Shown here: in pieces, positions 16,159 through 26,088 of the stretch
How positions within the stretch are numbered: the stretch's first letter is position 1
How the letters are laid out: the number at the start of each line of letters is the position of its first letter
From: CAYQQQ01 sp964420125
GTDB taxonomy: Bacteria; Actinomycetota; Acidimicrobiia; Acidimicrobiales; Microtrichaceae
Reading direction: 5' to 3'
Assembly (NCBI GenBank): GCA_964420125.1
Contig: CAYQQQ010000002.1
Span: 203,752 to 267,751 of the forward strand
DNA length: 64,000 nucleotides
Notes under the pieces: generated by a model
Seen by the model: the letters and a program-made list of their open reading frames with translations, nothing else
What the model was told of the DNA's origin: nothing
Databases searched by the model: none
Position numbers and translations under genes: made by a program

Positions 16159-17532
16159 ATGCAGAAGACGCCATGGTGGCTCGCAGTGCTCGCAGTGGTG
16201 TTGGGGTTCTCCCTCGTCGCCGCCGGGTGCGGCGACGACGACGAGAGCTCCGACGGCGACGGGTCGACCTCCACGACCGAGGAGGCCGACAGCGACACCG
16301 GAACCGGCAGCGGAGCCGAGAAGGCGCTGTCGGGCATGAAGGGCACCACTCCCCTGGTGGACCTCTCCGACGAGTTCAAGGACCGCATGCTCGAGATCGA
16401 CCCCGACCTCGTGGACTTCAACTACGGCCCCGAGAGCTACGACGCCGTCATCATCTCCGCCCTCGCCGTGGAGAAGGCCGGCACCGACGGCTCCAGCTAC
16501 GCCGAGGAGATCAACGGCATCACCCGCGAAGGTGAGAAGTGCACCAACTACGCCGACTGCCTCGCCCTGATCAAGGAAGGCAAGGACATCGACTACGACG
16601 GCGCCTCCGGACCGCTCGAGTTCTCCGGCAACGGTGAGCCGACCGAGGCCTCCTACGGCATCCTCGAGTTCGGCACCGAGGGCTGCGAGAACCAGAAGGA
16701 GTGCATCCAGGACGACCTGACCACCTTCGTCACCGCCAAAGCGCCCTCCGAGGCGGACGTGGCACAGGTGGCGGTGGAGGCCAGCCGTGAAGGCGACGGC
16801 GAGTTCGTCATCGGCTCCCTGCTGCCGGAGACCGGCTCCCTCGCCTTCCTCGGCCCGCCCGAGTTCGCCGGGGTCAACCTGGCGGTGGAGGAGATCAACG
16901 CCGCCGGCGGCGTGCTGGGCAAGCCCACCAAGCACATCCAGGGCGACTCCGGTGACACCGAGAACAACGTGGCACCGGGCACGGTGGACACGCTGCTCGG
17001 TCAGAACGTGGACCTGATCGTGGGCGCGGCGTCCTCGTCGGTGACGCTGTCGGTGATCGACAAGATCACCACCGCCGGGGTCACCATGTTCTCCCCGGCC
17101 AACACCTCCAAGAAGCTGTCGGACTACCCGGACAAGGGCCTCTACTTCCGTGACGCCCCCTCCGACATCCTCCAGGGGCAGGTGCTCGCCGACACGATCA
17201 TCGGCGACGGCAAGTCCAACGTGTACATCCTCGCCCTCAACGACGACTACGGCACCGGCCTCGCCGAGGACCTCACCTCGGGCCTCGAGGGCGGCGGCGC
17301 CACCGTCGTGGGGACGAAGATCTACGACCCCAAGGCCGAGAGCTTCACCGCCGAGGTCGAGGCGGCCAAGGCGGCGGACCCCGATGCCATCGCCCTCATC
17401 GGCTTCGACGAGAGCTCCCGCATCATCGCCACCATGATCGAGCAGGGCGTCGGGCCTCAGGACGTCGCGGTCTACGGCGTCGACGGCAACATGGGCAACG
17501 CCCTGGCCCAGAACTTCGAGGCCGGCACCTGA
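16159..17532 (+). CDS. branched-chain amino-acid-type ABC binding lipoprotein with apparently permuted domain order
   Basis: The 457-residue product begins with a lipoprotein signal ending VAAGC (Cys24) and a 25-residue acidic linker. Residues about 55-175 (ALSGMKGTTPLVDL, YGPESYDAVIIS, DIDYDGASGPLEFSGNGEP) match what is normally the C-terminal third of LivK-type proteins. Residues 215-457 (FVIGSLLPETGSLAFLGP, VEEINAAGGVLGK, then YGVDGNM) match the normal N-terminal two-thirds. The chain stops at FEAGT, exactly where homologues continue into the GMKGT segment found here near the N-terminus. It probably binds an amino acid or similar solute for the LivFGMH importer encoded convergently. Confidence 0.9.
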   Translation: MQKTPWWLAVLAVVLGFSLVAAGCGDDDESSDGDGSTSTTEEADSDTGTGSGAEKALSGMKGTTPLVDLSDEFKDRMLEIDPDLVDFNYGPESYDAVIISALAVEKAGTDGSSYAEEINGITREGEKCTNYADCLALIKEGKDIDYDGASGPLEFSGNGEPTEASYGILEFGTEGCENQKECIQDDLTTFVTAKAPSEADVAQVAVEASREGDGEFVIGSLLPETGSLAFLGPPEFAGVNLAVEEINAAGGVLGKPTKHIQGDSGDTENNVAPGTVDTLLGQNVDLIVGAASSSVTLSVIDKITTAGVTMFSPANTSKKLSDYPDKGLYFRDAPSDILQGQVLADTIIGDGKSNVYILALNDDYGTGLAEDLTSGLEGGGATVVGTKIYDPKAESFTAEVEAAKAADPDAIALIGFDESSRIIATMIEQGVGPQDVAVYGVDGNMGNALAQNFEAGT

Positions 17533-17552
17533 CCGACCTCGAGCACATCGGT

Positions 17553-17586
17553 GGAAGGGGCCGGGCCTGCGGGTCCGGCCCCTTCC
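17553..17586. terminator. bidirectional hairpin terminator
   Basis: GGAAGGGGCCGG (17553-17564) pairs perfectly with CCGGCCCCTTCC (17575-17586) around a ten-base loop. It lies between the convergent binding-protein and livF genes, 20 bases after the first stop, so it can end transcripts from both sides. Confidence 0.8.
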
Positions 17587-17632
17587 GCGTCCCGCACCCC
17601 TGCGCGAGTGGGTGCACGGAGAGCACCCGGCC

Positions 17633-18367
17633 TCAATCGACCAGGCCGCGTGCCAGCGTGCCCAGGTAGAGCTCGATCACCTTGGGATCGTTGAGCAGCT
17701 CCCGGCCGGTCCCGCTGTAGGCGTTGGTGCCCTGATCCAGCACGAACGCCCGGTCGGCGACCTGCAGGCATCGGCGGGCGTTCTGCTCGACCATCACGAT
17801 CGACACGCCCACGGAGTTGATGCGGCGGCAGTTGATGAACACCTCGTCCTGGAACGCCGGCGACAAGCCCGCCGACGGCTCGTCGAGCAGCAGCACGGAG
17901 GGATCCATCATCAGCGCCCGGCCCATGGCCACCATCTGGCGCTCACCCCCCGACAGCGAACCCGCCTGCTGCCCCGCCCGCTCGCCGAGGCGGGGGAACA
18001 GCTCGCACACCCGTGCGAAGCGCTCCTCCACCATCTTCGGCTCCAGGAACGCCCCCATCTCCATGTTCTCCTTCACCGTCAGCGAGGCGAACACGTTCTC
18101 GGTCTGGGGCACGAACCCCACGCCCTTGCGCACCAGCTGGTGGGCCTTGAGCGAGGTGATGTCCTCGCCTCGCAACGTCACCGATCCGGAACGCACGGGG
18201 ATGAGGCCGAACAGGGCCTTGAGCAGCGTCGACTTGCCCGCGCCGTTGGGGCCGATGATGCCCACCAGCTCGGCGGGGTACAGCTCCAGGGAGCAGCCGT
18301 TGAGGATGTTCACCTCCGGCACGTAGCCGGCCACGATGTCCTCGGCACGCAGCAGGACCTCGCTCAT
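17633..18367 (-). CDS. livF: ABC transporter ATP-binding protein (LivF type)
   Basis: The 244-residue ATPase has Walker A GPNGAGKST, a Q-loop FVPQTENVF, signature LSGGERQ, Walker B VLLLDEPSAGLSP, and the switch region VEQNARRCL typical of LivF. It pairs with LivG to drive import of branched-chain amino acids or related solutes. An ATG at 18367 and a GTG at 18376 are both possible; the GTG would overlap livG by four bases. It is the last gene of the livHMGF unit. Confidence 0.93.
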   Translation of the reverse strand: MSEVLLRAEDIVAGYVPEVNILNGCSLELYPAELVGIIGPNGAGKSTLLKALFGLIPVRSGSVTLRGEDITSLKAHQLVRKGVGFVPQTENVFASLTVKENMEMGAFLEPKMVEERFARVCELFPRLGERAGQQAGSLSGGERQMVAMGRALMMDPSVLLLDEPSAGLSPAFQDEVFINCRRINSVGVSIVMVEQNARRCLQVADRAFVLDQGTNAYSGTGRELLNDPKVIELYLGTLARGLVD

Positions 18368-18372
18368 GGTGC

Positions 18373-19287
18373 TCACCTCACGCCCTCCACGCCCGTCGGT
18401 CCCTCGCCCTCGCCGCGCTGCTTGGCGATCTCCGGATGGAGGTCCTGGCCGTGGTGGGTCCCGAGGTAGGCGTCGATGACCGCCTGGTTCCGGCCGATGT
18501 CGCGCGGCGTGCCCTCGGCGATCACGCGCCCCTCCGCCATCACCACCACCCAGTCGGAGATGTCGTGCACCACGTCCATGTCGTGCTCCACGAAGATGAC
18601 CGACATCCCCTCGTCCCGCAGGCCCTTGACGTGCTCGAGCAGGGATTGGGTCAGCGCCGGGTTCACCCCCGCCATGGGCTCGTCCAACATGACCAGCTCC
18701 GGGGAGCTCATCAGCGCACGGGCCATCTCCAACAGCTTGCGCTGACCCCCCGAGAGCGACCCGGCGAACTCGTCGCGCATGTGCGACAGCTTGAAGCGCT
18801 CCAACAGCACCTCGGCCCGCTGGGTGATCTCGGCCTCCTGCTGCGCCCAGAGCGGCCTCACCAGCGAAGCGAAGAATCGCTCGCCTCTCTGGTGAGGGGC
18901 ACCCAGGCGCATGTTCTCCAGCACCGTGAGCTTGGTGAGCGACTTGGTGAGCTGGAAGGTGCGCACCATCCCCAGGCGGGCCACGCGGTGAGGCGGCAGG
19001 CCGGTGATGCGCCGCCCGTTCATCGACCACTCGCCGGTGTCGGCCTTGTCGAAGCCGGTGAGCAGGTTGAAGTAGGTGGTCTTCCCTGCACCGTTGGGGC
19101 CGATCAGCGCGGTGATCCAGCCCCGCTGGAACTCGCAGTGGGCCACGTCCACCGCGGTCACCCCGCCGAAGCGGCGACTCACGTCGTCGGCCACCAGGAT
19201 CGGGTCGGGCTTGTGCGAACCCGGCTCGGGCAGCAGATCGTGGTCCGGCGCCGGCACGGAGGCGCCGGCGCCGCCCTCAGCGGCCAT
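18373..19287 (-). CDS. livG: ABC transporter ATP-binding protein (LivG type)
   Basis: A 304-residue ATPase with Walker A GPNGAGKTT, RTFQLTKSLTKLTVLENM (the LivG Q-loop region), signature LSGGQRK, Walker B LVMLDEPMAGVNP and FVEHDMDVV. About 30 extra residues precede the domain, and a Pro/Glu-rich tail follows it. It overlaps the end of livM by 11 bases, so the unit is translationally coupled. Confidence 0.93.
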   Translation of the reverse strand: MAAEGGAGASVPAPDHDLLPEPGSHKPDPILVADDVSRRFGGVTAVDVAHCEFQRGWITALIGPNGAGKTTYFNLLTGFDKADTGEWSMNGRRITGLPPHRVARLGMVRTFQLTKSLTKLTVLENMRLGAPHQRGERFFASLVRPLWAQQEAEITQRAEVLLERFKLSHMRDEFAGSLSGGQRKLLEMARALMSSPELVMLDEPMAGVNPALTQSLLEHVKGLRDEGMSVIFVEHDMDVVHDISDWVVVMAEGRVIAEGTPRDIGRNQAVIDAYLGTHHGQDLHPEIAKQRGEGEGPTGVEGVR

Positions 19288-20272
19288 CGAAGGCCAGCTC
19301 CTTGCGGTCGCCGAGGAGGCCCTGCGGACGGAACACCATCAACAACATGAGGGCGATGCCGAGGAACATGAACCGCACGACACCCGCCTGGGTGCTGGAC
19401 ATCACCGAGTCGGGCACGAGGTCGGCCTTCTCCAGCTCCCGCACGATGACGTCGAGCCCGCGGAACACCACGTAGAACACGATGCCCCCCAGGATGGGTC
19501 CCCACACCCGAGCGGCACCGCCCAGGATCAGCGCGCCGTAGCAGATGAACGTGGTGCGGGTGGCGAAGGTGTCGGGCAGGACCGACTCGTTGCCCAGCGC
19601 CAGCACGATGCCGCCCAGCGCCCCCATCACCCCGCCGAGGATCAGCGCCTGCATCTTGTAGGCGTAGACGTTCTTGCCCAGCGATCGTACGGCGTCCTCG
19701 TTCTCCCGGATCGACTTGACCACCCGTCCCCAGGGGCTGCGCATGAGCAGGAAGGTCAGCAGGGCCATGGCCAGCACCACGCTCCAACCGATGGTCTGGA
19801 TCCAGAGGTCCTTGCCCAGGTAGGAGAACGGCCCGAGCTCGTAGCGGCGGCCGTTGACCCACGGGTTGAGGTCGAAGAACTCCACAGCGAAGCCGTTGAT
19901 CCCGCTGTTGCCCCCGGAGATGTCCTCCATGGCCTCCGAGCGGAACACGAGCCGGATGATCTCCCCGGCGGCGATGGTGACGATCGCCAGGTAGTCGCCC
20001 CTCAGACGGAGCGTCGGCACTCCCAGCAGCAGCGCCAGCAGCACCGCCCAGAGGATCCCCACCAGGATGCCCACCCACACCGACCATCCGAAGGTCTCGT
20101 AGCTGATCGCCACTCCGTAGGCGCCGGCCGCCATGAACCCCGCCTGGCCGAAGTTCATCAGTCCTGCGTAGCCGTACTGGATGTTCAGCCCCTGGGCACC
20201 GAGCACGTAGAAGACGGTCTCCTTGATGAAGATCGCCGAGAAGAGCGTGGTGAAGACGAGGTCCCAGTTCAT
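19277..20272 (-). CDS. livM: ABC transporter permease (LivM type)
   Basis: The 331-residue membrane protein has the LivM signatures YGYAGLMNFGQAGFMAAGAY near the N-terminus, LRLRGDYLAIVTIAAGEI in the middle and a GGxRxWGPILGG-like block (GGAARVWGPILGG) near the end. It has about nine predicted helices. Its ATG overlaps the livH stop by four bases. It forms the second half of the membrane pore. Confidence 0.93.
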   Translation of the reverse strand: MNWDLVFTTLFSAIFIKETVFYVLGAQGLNIQYGYAGLMNFGQAGFMAAGAYGVAISYETFGWSVWVGILVGILWAVLLALLLGVPTLRLRGDYLAIVTIAAGEIIRLVFRSEAMEDISGGNSGINGFAVEFFDLNPWVNGRRYELGPFSYLGKDLWIQTIGWSVVLAMALLTFLLMRSPWGRVVKSIRENEDAVRSLGKNVYAYKMQALILGGVMGALGGIVLALGNESVLPDTFATRTTFICYGALILGGAARVWGPILGGIVFYVVFRGLDVIVRELEKADLVPDSVMSSTQAGVVRFMFLGIALMLLMVFRPQGLLGDRKELAFDGR

Positions 20273-21624
20273 CAGCCCACCCGCTCCCGCCGCCCGAACA
20301 GGCCCTCCGGCTTGAACAGCAGCACCAGGATCAGCACGGCGAGGGCGCCGACGTTCTTCATGGAGGTGGGCACGACGAGGGTCGAGAGCTCGATGAACAG
20401 CCCGAGCACCACGCAGCCGGCGGCCGCCCCGTAGGCCGTACCCAGCCCACCCAGGGTGATCCCCGCGAACATGAGCAGCAGGAGGGTCTGGCCCTGGGCG
20501 AAGAAGACCTGCTGGGTCACCGAGTAGAGGATCCCGCCGAAGCCGGCCAGCGCCGATCCGCCGATCCAGACCCACAGCACGACCCTGTCGGTGTCGATCC
20601 CCGACGACGAGGCGAGGGGACCGTTGTCGGCCACCGCTCTCATGGCCTTGCCGAAGCGCGCCCGGCTGAGGAACAGCCCGACGCCGCCGAGGACGACCAC
20701 CGACAAGATGATCACGGCGAACACCTTGGGCTGCACGATGGCGGCACCGATGCGCACGCCGTTGCGCTGCACCGCGTAGTCGGAGTACGGCCGGGTGCGG
20801 GATCCGAAGACGTACAGGAAGACGTGCTGAGCCAGGATCGAGAGCCCGAAGCTGACGATCATGAGACCGAACAGGGTCGAGCCGCGCCGCCGCAGCGGGC
20901 GCCAGAGCCCTCGCTCCAGGCCTGCGCCGGCGAACCCGCAGATCGCCACCGCGAGAGGGGCCGCCACCAGCAGCGGGAGCCCGAAGCTCTGGTTGAACAA
21001 CCAGGCGAGCAGGGCGCCGAAGGTGACCATCTCCCCGTGTGCGAAGTTGGTGAAGCGGGTGGTGCCGTACACCAGCGACAGCCCGATCGCCGACATGGCC
21101 AGGATGAGCCCCGTGCGCAACCCGGAGATGGTGAGCGGCACGACGCGATCGAGGGTGGAGGCGCTGTCGCGGGTGTCCTCGCCGAAGGGGAACAGCAGCG
21201 GCTTCTGCTGGTCGGGCAGCACGGTGAAGGTCAGGGCGGTCTTGTCCGGATCGGTGAGCTTCACCCCCTCGGGCAGCGAGTCCACCCGGAGCTGCGCCAC
21301 GTAGCGGCCCTCGCCGGGGAGCTCGAGGAGGTACTCGCCCTCCGCATCGGAGGTGATGGTCCCCACCTCCTCCCCCTCCTCGGTGCTCACCACGATCTCC
21401 ACGCCGGCGACCGGCTCGCCGTCGTCGTCGTTCACCAGCCGACCCGTGATCGCCTCTCCGTCGACGTCGGCCTCCTGGCCGAGCGCCGCGCCGGAGGTGA
21501 GCGCCGGTCCGGCCAGCACCAGCACGACCAGCACGGTGACCCAGCCCAGCCGCTGGGCGAAGCTGGTGGCCGGAGGCTTCGAGAGCTCCAGCTCCGGTCG
21601 GGGATCGATCAGCGGCGCACGCAC
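20272..21624 (-). CDS. livH: ABC transporter permease (LivH type) with an extra N-terminal extracytoplasmic domain
   Basis: The 450-residue product is about 150 residues longer than usual. Residues 1-50 look like a signal sequence or first helix. Residues about 55-147 form a beta-rich region (ITGRLVNDDDGEPVAGVEIV, then DAEGEYLLELPGEGRY) that matches the carboxypeptidase-regulatory-like or CNA-B type fold. The LivH permease begins near residue 160 with TISGLRTGLILAMSAIG, followed by YGTTRFTNFAHGEMVTFGA and GGLGTAYGAAAGC. The extra domain would face outward and might contact the binding lipoprotein. First gene of the livHMGF unit. Confidence 0.9.
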   Translation of the reverse strand: MRAPLIDPRPELELSKPPATSFAQRLGWVTVLVVLVLAGPALTSGAALGQEADVDGEAITGRLVNDDDGEPVAGVEIVVSTEEGEEVGTITSDAEGEYLLELPGEGRYVAQLRVDSLPEGVKLTDPDKTALTFTVLPDQQKPLLFPFGEDTRDSASTLDRVVPLTISGLRTGLILAMSAIGLSLVYGTTRFTNFAHGEMVTFGALLAWLFNQSFGLPLLVAAPLAVAICGFAGAGLERGLWRPLRRRGSTLFGLMIVSFGLSILAQHVFLYVFGSRTRPYSDYAVQRNGVRIGAAIVQPKVFAVIILSVVVLGGVGLFLSRARFGKAMRAVADNGPLASSSGIDTDRVVLWVWIGGSALAGFGGILYSVTQQVFFAQGQTLLLLMFAGITLGGLGTAYGAAAGCVVLGLFIELSTLVVPTSMKNVGALAVLILVLLFKPEGLFGRRERVG

Positions 21625-21693
21625 AACGGGGGTGAGCTTACGGGACCTGTGACATCCGTCGCCGCTTCCGCGCCGAGGGAGGTCCGCCCGACG

Positions 21694-21730
21694 CGTTCGG
21701 GGCCGGTCCCAGAGGGACCGGCCCCGAACG
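21694..21730. terminator. strong hairpin terminator of groEL
   Basis: Two 17-base arms, CGTTCGGGGCCGGTCCC and its perfect complement, flank a three-base loop. The hairpin lies 23 bases beyond the groEL stop and before livH, isolating the two transcripts. Confidence 0.88.
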
Positions 21731-21752
21731 TCTCAGCGATGCTGGCTCGGGC

Positions 21753-23396
<1,644 letters not shown>

Positions 23397-23453
23397 GGTT
23401 CCTCCGTTGGAGACGTGGGCGGGGGTCGTGACCCGGCATCCCCGGGTCGTCGG

Positions 23454-23486
23454 CTGTTGGCACTCCCACACAGAGAGTGCCAACAG
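23454..23486. promoter_or_regulatory. CIRCE element 1 (HrcA operator) of groEL
   Basis: CTGTTGGCACTC, nine bases, GAGTGCCAACAG: a perfect inverted repeat with 12-base arms and the exact nine-base spacer of CIRCE (consensus TTAGCACTC-N9-GAGTGCTAA). It sits about 58 bases before the groEL start, probably over the transcription start. Confidence 0.92.
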
Positions 23487-23488
23487 TT

Positions 23489-23515
23489 CTAGCACTCTCT
23501 GCTGTGGACTGCTAA
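23489..23515. promoter_or_regulatory. CIRCE-like element 2 upstream of groEL
   Basis: CTAGCACTC, nine bases, GACTGCTAA: the CIRCE consensus with one mismatch in each arm and the correct spacer. It lies two bases from the first element and overlaps the stop codon of the upstream gene. On the minus strand it includes a TTAGCA and a TAGAAC 18 bases apart, which could be the groEL -35 and -10. Confidence 0.8.
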
Positions 23516-24390
23516 GCGGGGGCCCGATCAGCGGGAGCCGGCGGCGGCGTCGGCAGGTAGGCCGTCACCAGGCCCGCGGCTCCGGCGGCGGAGAGGGTGA
23601 AGTGGAAGTGGTCGTAGTGGCACTCGGTGCCCTGGCCGACCGGGTCGCCTGAGCATCCGAGACCGTCGTAGGGACGCCACGCCGCAGGGTCGTGGCTGAG
23701 GACCGCGGTGTCGGCCGCGGTCGTCCAGATCCGACCGTCCCAGATGATCTCCACCACCCCCAGACGGCGCAGCCGGGCATGGGGCACGCCGTCGACGGAC
23801 TCGAACAGCCACTGCAGCACGGCGAGGCCGTCAGCACGACCCCGTGGATCACGGCTGTCCACCATGTAGTCGATGGCCCTGCCGGTCTTGTGCTGGCTGT
23901 AGGTGATCCCCCAGGACGCGCCGCAGGGCCGCACGTCCTCGTAGACGTAGCGACCGCCACTGGCCCGGTGGAGGAGGTCACCGAAGGCCCGGGTGCCGGG
24001 GCGCAGCTCCGGACTGCACTCCCACGGAGCCACCGCGGCGTAGGGCTCGGGAGGCACGGCGAAGGTCTGGAGCGGCAGCTGCATGCCCTGCGGATCAGGA
24101 GGTGGGGCCACCGACGTCGTGGGAGGCGGTGTCGTGGGAGGCGGTGTCGCGGCACGGCGCTCCGCTGCGGCGGCGGAGGTGACGGAACGCCCGTTCTGCG
24201 CCTCGTCGGCAGAGGACCCGGGTGGTTCCTGAGCACCGGTGACCTCGGATGGAGCCACGACGCCCAGGACGAACACCGCGGTCAGGATCGCAGCCCCCGA
24301 CGAGCGTGCTCTTCGACGACGGCCGGTGTGGTGCTGCGGTCCCGGGAGCCGCCGGGGCGCGCGAGGACGGATCGGGAGTGGAGTCGACAT
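23512..24390 (-). CDS. secreted protein with an M15-like peptidase fold
   Basis: The 292-residue product has a basic N-terminus and a hydrophobic segment (about residues 30-50), consistent with export. A Pro/Thr-rich linker (TPPPTTPPPTT) precedes a C-terminal domain of about 180 residues. That domain contains SQHKTGRAIDYMVD and, near the end, HYDHFHFTL. An His-x6-Asp plus HxH layout is the zinc site of M15-type (D-Ala-D-Ala peptidase-like) and ARB_07466-type domains. It may trim peptidoglycan at the cell surface. Four cysteines in the domain suggest disulfides. The gene ends inside the groEL CIRCE region. Confidence 0.75.
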   Translation of the reverse strand: MSTPLPIRPRAPRRLPGPQHHTGRRRRARSSGAAILTAVFVLGVVAPSEVTGAQEPPGSSADEAQNGRSVTSAAAAERRAATPPPTTPPPTTSVAPPPDPQGMQLPLQTFAVPPEPYAAVAPWECSPELRPGTRAFGDLLHRASGGRYVYEDVRPCGASWGITYSQHKTGRAIDYMVDSRDPRGRADGLAVLQWLFESVDGVPHARLRRLGVVEIIWDGRIWTTAADTAVLSHDPAAWRPYDGLGCSGDPVGQGTECHYDHFHFTLSAAGAAGLVTAYLPTPPPAPADRAPA

Positions 24391-24541
24391 GACATCGACA
24401 TTACGAACGTGTTACGACTCCGCAAAGTTGGGGAACGTCCCGAAGAAGACCGTCATCAGTTGAAAGGGTGGGTGATACTTCCCGATCCACCACCGAACGC
24501 GAGCCCCCCGCCACGTCAGGCGCGGGAGGTCGGGGAGAGTC

Positions 24542-24817
24542 TCAGCCGCCGGCGACGGCGGGGATGATCGAGATCGTCGCCCCGTCGGGCACGACGGTGC
24601 CCAGGCCGTCGAGGTAGCGCACGTCGTCGTCCGCGAGGAACACGTTGACGAATCGCCGCAGGTTGCCCTCGTCGTCGAGGAGGCGATCGCGGAAGCCCGG
24701 ATGGGCAGCATCGAGCGCTTCGAGCGCGTCGCCCACGGTGGCGCCTTCCACGACGACATCCGAGGATCCGCCGGTGAGGGTGCGCAGGGTGGTGGGGATG
24801 CGGATGCTGACGGACAT
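24542..24817 (-). CDS. cysO: CysO-like sulfur carrier (MoaD/ThiS fold)
   Basis: A 91-residue beta-grasp protein ending in the GG tail (AVAGG) that is thiocarboxylated. RFVNVFLADDDVRYLDG and the final SIIPAVAGG match actinobacterial CysO, which delivers sulfur to O-phosphoserine through CysM and is released by Mec. No cysM or mec is adjacent, so a general MoaD/ThiS role cannot be excluded. A GAGGAG ribosome site precedes the ATG at 24817. A GCTGCCC/GGGCAGC hairpin lies in the leader. Confidence 0.85.
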   Translation of the reverse strand: MSVSIRIPTTLRTLTGGSSDVVVEGATVGDALEALDAAHPGFRDRLLDDEGNLRRFVNVFLADDDVRYLDGLGTVVPDGATISIIPAVAGG

Positions 24818-25103
24818 GGGGTTGCTCCTCGCAGGGTGGCGCCGGGCGCCCCCATCGGCTGCCCGGCAGGGCAGCGCGATGCTAACGGCACGCGCAACCC
24901 CGCACCCACCTCCACCATTCCCACTCGCCGCACCCGGAGCACCGCCCGTCGATCGGCACCGAGCCCCGCTCCATCCCGCGCCGTCGCCGATCGACCACGA
25001 CACCCGAGGCGCAGGTGAGGGGGACCGCGGAATGCCGCCGGCCCGCGGTACGTTTCACCGGCAGACGAGGAGCCAGCAGGTGGTTCCGCCGAGGAGGCAC
25101 TCC

Positions 25104-26045
25104 ATGGTTGCCGCTGCCGCGGACCCCATGCGCGCCGGTGCGATCCGCACCTACCACCACCACGACTTCCCCCTGGACCGTCTCCGTGAGGCCAAGGGCA
25201 CCACGAGCGTGTCGGTGTGCCTCCCCGCCCGCAACGAGGCGGCGACCCTCGGCCCCATCGTCGCCGAGGTGCACCGCCACCTGGTCCGCGGCGGCATCGT
25301 CGACGAGCTCATCGTGATCGACGACCACTCCCACGACGCCACCGCGTCGATCGCGACGCAGCACGGCGCCCGCGTCGTCGCCAGCGCGGACGTCCTGCCC
25401 GAGTACGGTGCGGGACACGGCAAGGGCGAGGTGCTGTGGAAGTCGCTGCTGGTGTCCCAGGGCGATGTCGTGGTGTGGTGCGACACCGACCTGCGCGAGT
25501 TCCACCACCGGTTCGTCTCGGGGATACTCGGCCCGCTCCTGTGCGAACCCGGCGTCGAGTTCGTCAAGGCCTTCTACGACCGGCCGGTGGCCGACGGCCA
25601 GGGCGGCGGTCGGGTCACCGAGCTCGTCGCCCGTCCGCTGATCGCCCTGCTGTTCCCCGCTCTGGCGGAGCTGCGCCAGCCGCTGTCGGGAGAGTACGGC
25701 GGCCGCAGGGCCGTGCTCGAGCAGCTCCCGTTCGTGGAGGGCTACGGCGTCGAGATGGGCTTGCTGATCGACCTGCTGCGCCTGCGCGGCGTCGACGGCA
25801 TCGCACAGGTCGACCTCGAGGTCCGCCACCACCGCAACCGACCCCTGGCCGAGCTCGGTCCGCAGGCGTCGGCGATCATGCAGACCGTCCTGCGCCGGGT
25901 CGACCGCGACCTGGCACCCGTGATCGCGGAGCTCACCGCACCCGGGCGGCCCCCGGTGGAGATCGAAGTCGCCGAGCGCCCGCCGATGATCGAGGTGGCC
26001 GAGTACCTGCAGGAGCACACCCCGGCGATGGTCGTAGGGGCCTAG
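25104..26045 (+). CDS. gpgS: glucosyl-3-phosphoglycerate synthase
   Basis: The 313-residue GT81/GT2-fold enzyme matches mycobacterial GpgS. It has SVCLPARNEAATLGPIV, the HGKGEVLWKSL block, the metal-binding WCDTDLREF, QPLSGEYGGRRAVLEQLPF and the GYGVEMGLLIDL region. It joins glucose from a nucleotide donor to 3-phosphoglycerate, the first step towards glucosylglycerate (an osmolyte) or methylglucose lipopolysaccharide. The ATG at 25104 follows a GAGGAGG ribosome site. The dephosphorylating GpgP is not in the window; a glycerate kinase is next door, convergent. Confidence 0.92.
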   Translation: MVAAAADPMRAGAIRTYHHHDFPLDRLREAKGTTSVSVCLPARNEAATLGPIVAEVHRHLVRGGIVDELIVIDDHSHDATASIATQHGARVVASADVLPEYGAGHGKGEVLWKSLLVSQGDVVVWCDTDLREFHHRFVSGILGPLLCEPGVEFVKAFYDRPVADGQGGGRVTELVARPLIALLFPALAELRQPLSGEYGGRRAVLEQLPFVEGYGVEMGLLIDLLRLRGVDGIAQVDLEVRHHRNRPLAELGPQASAIMQTVLRRVDRDLAPVIAELTAPGRPPVEIEVAERPPMIEVAEYLQEHTPAMVVGA

Positions 26046-26088
26046 CACCTCGGGGTGGTGGTGCTCGGGTGCCCGCCACCGCTGTCGC

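Noticed and set aside
24818..24900. Riboswitch in the cysO leader
   Set aside because: A GCTGCCC/GGGCAGC hairpin and a GGCGCC palindrome are present, but no conserved core of a SAM, SAH or cobalamin riboswitch can be recognised.
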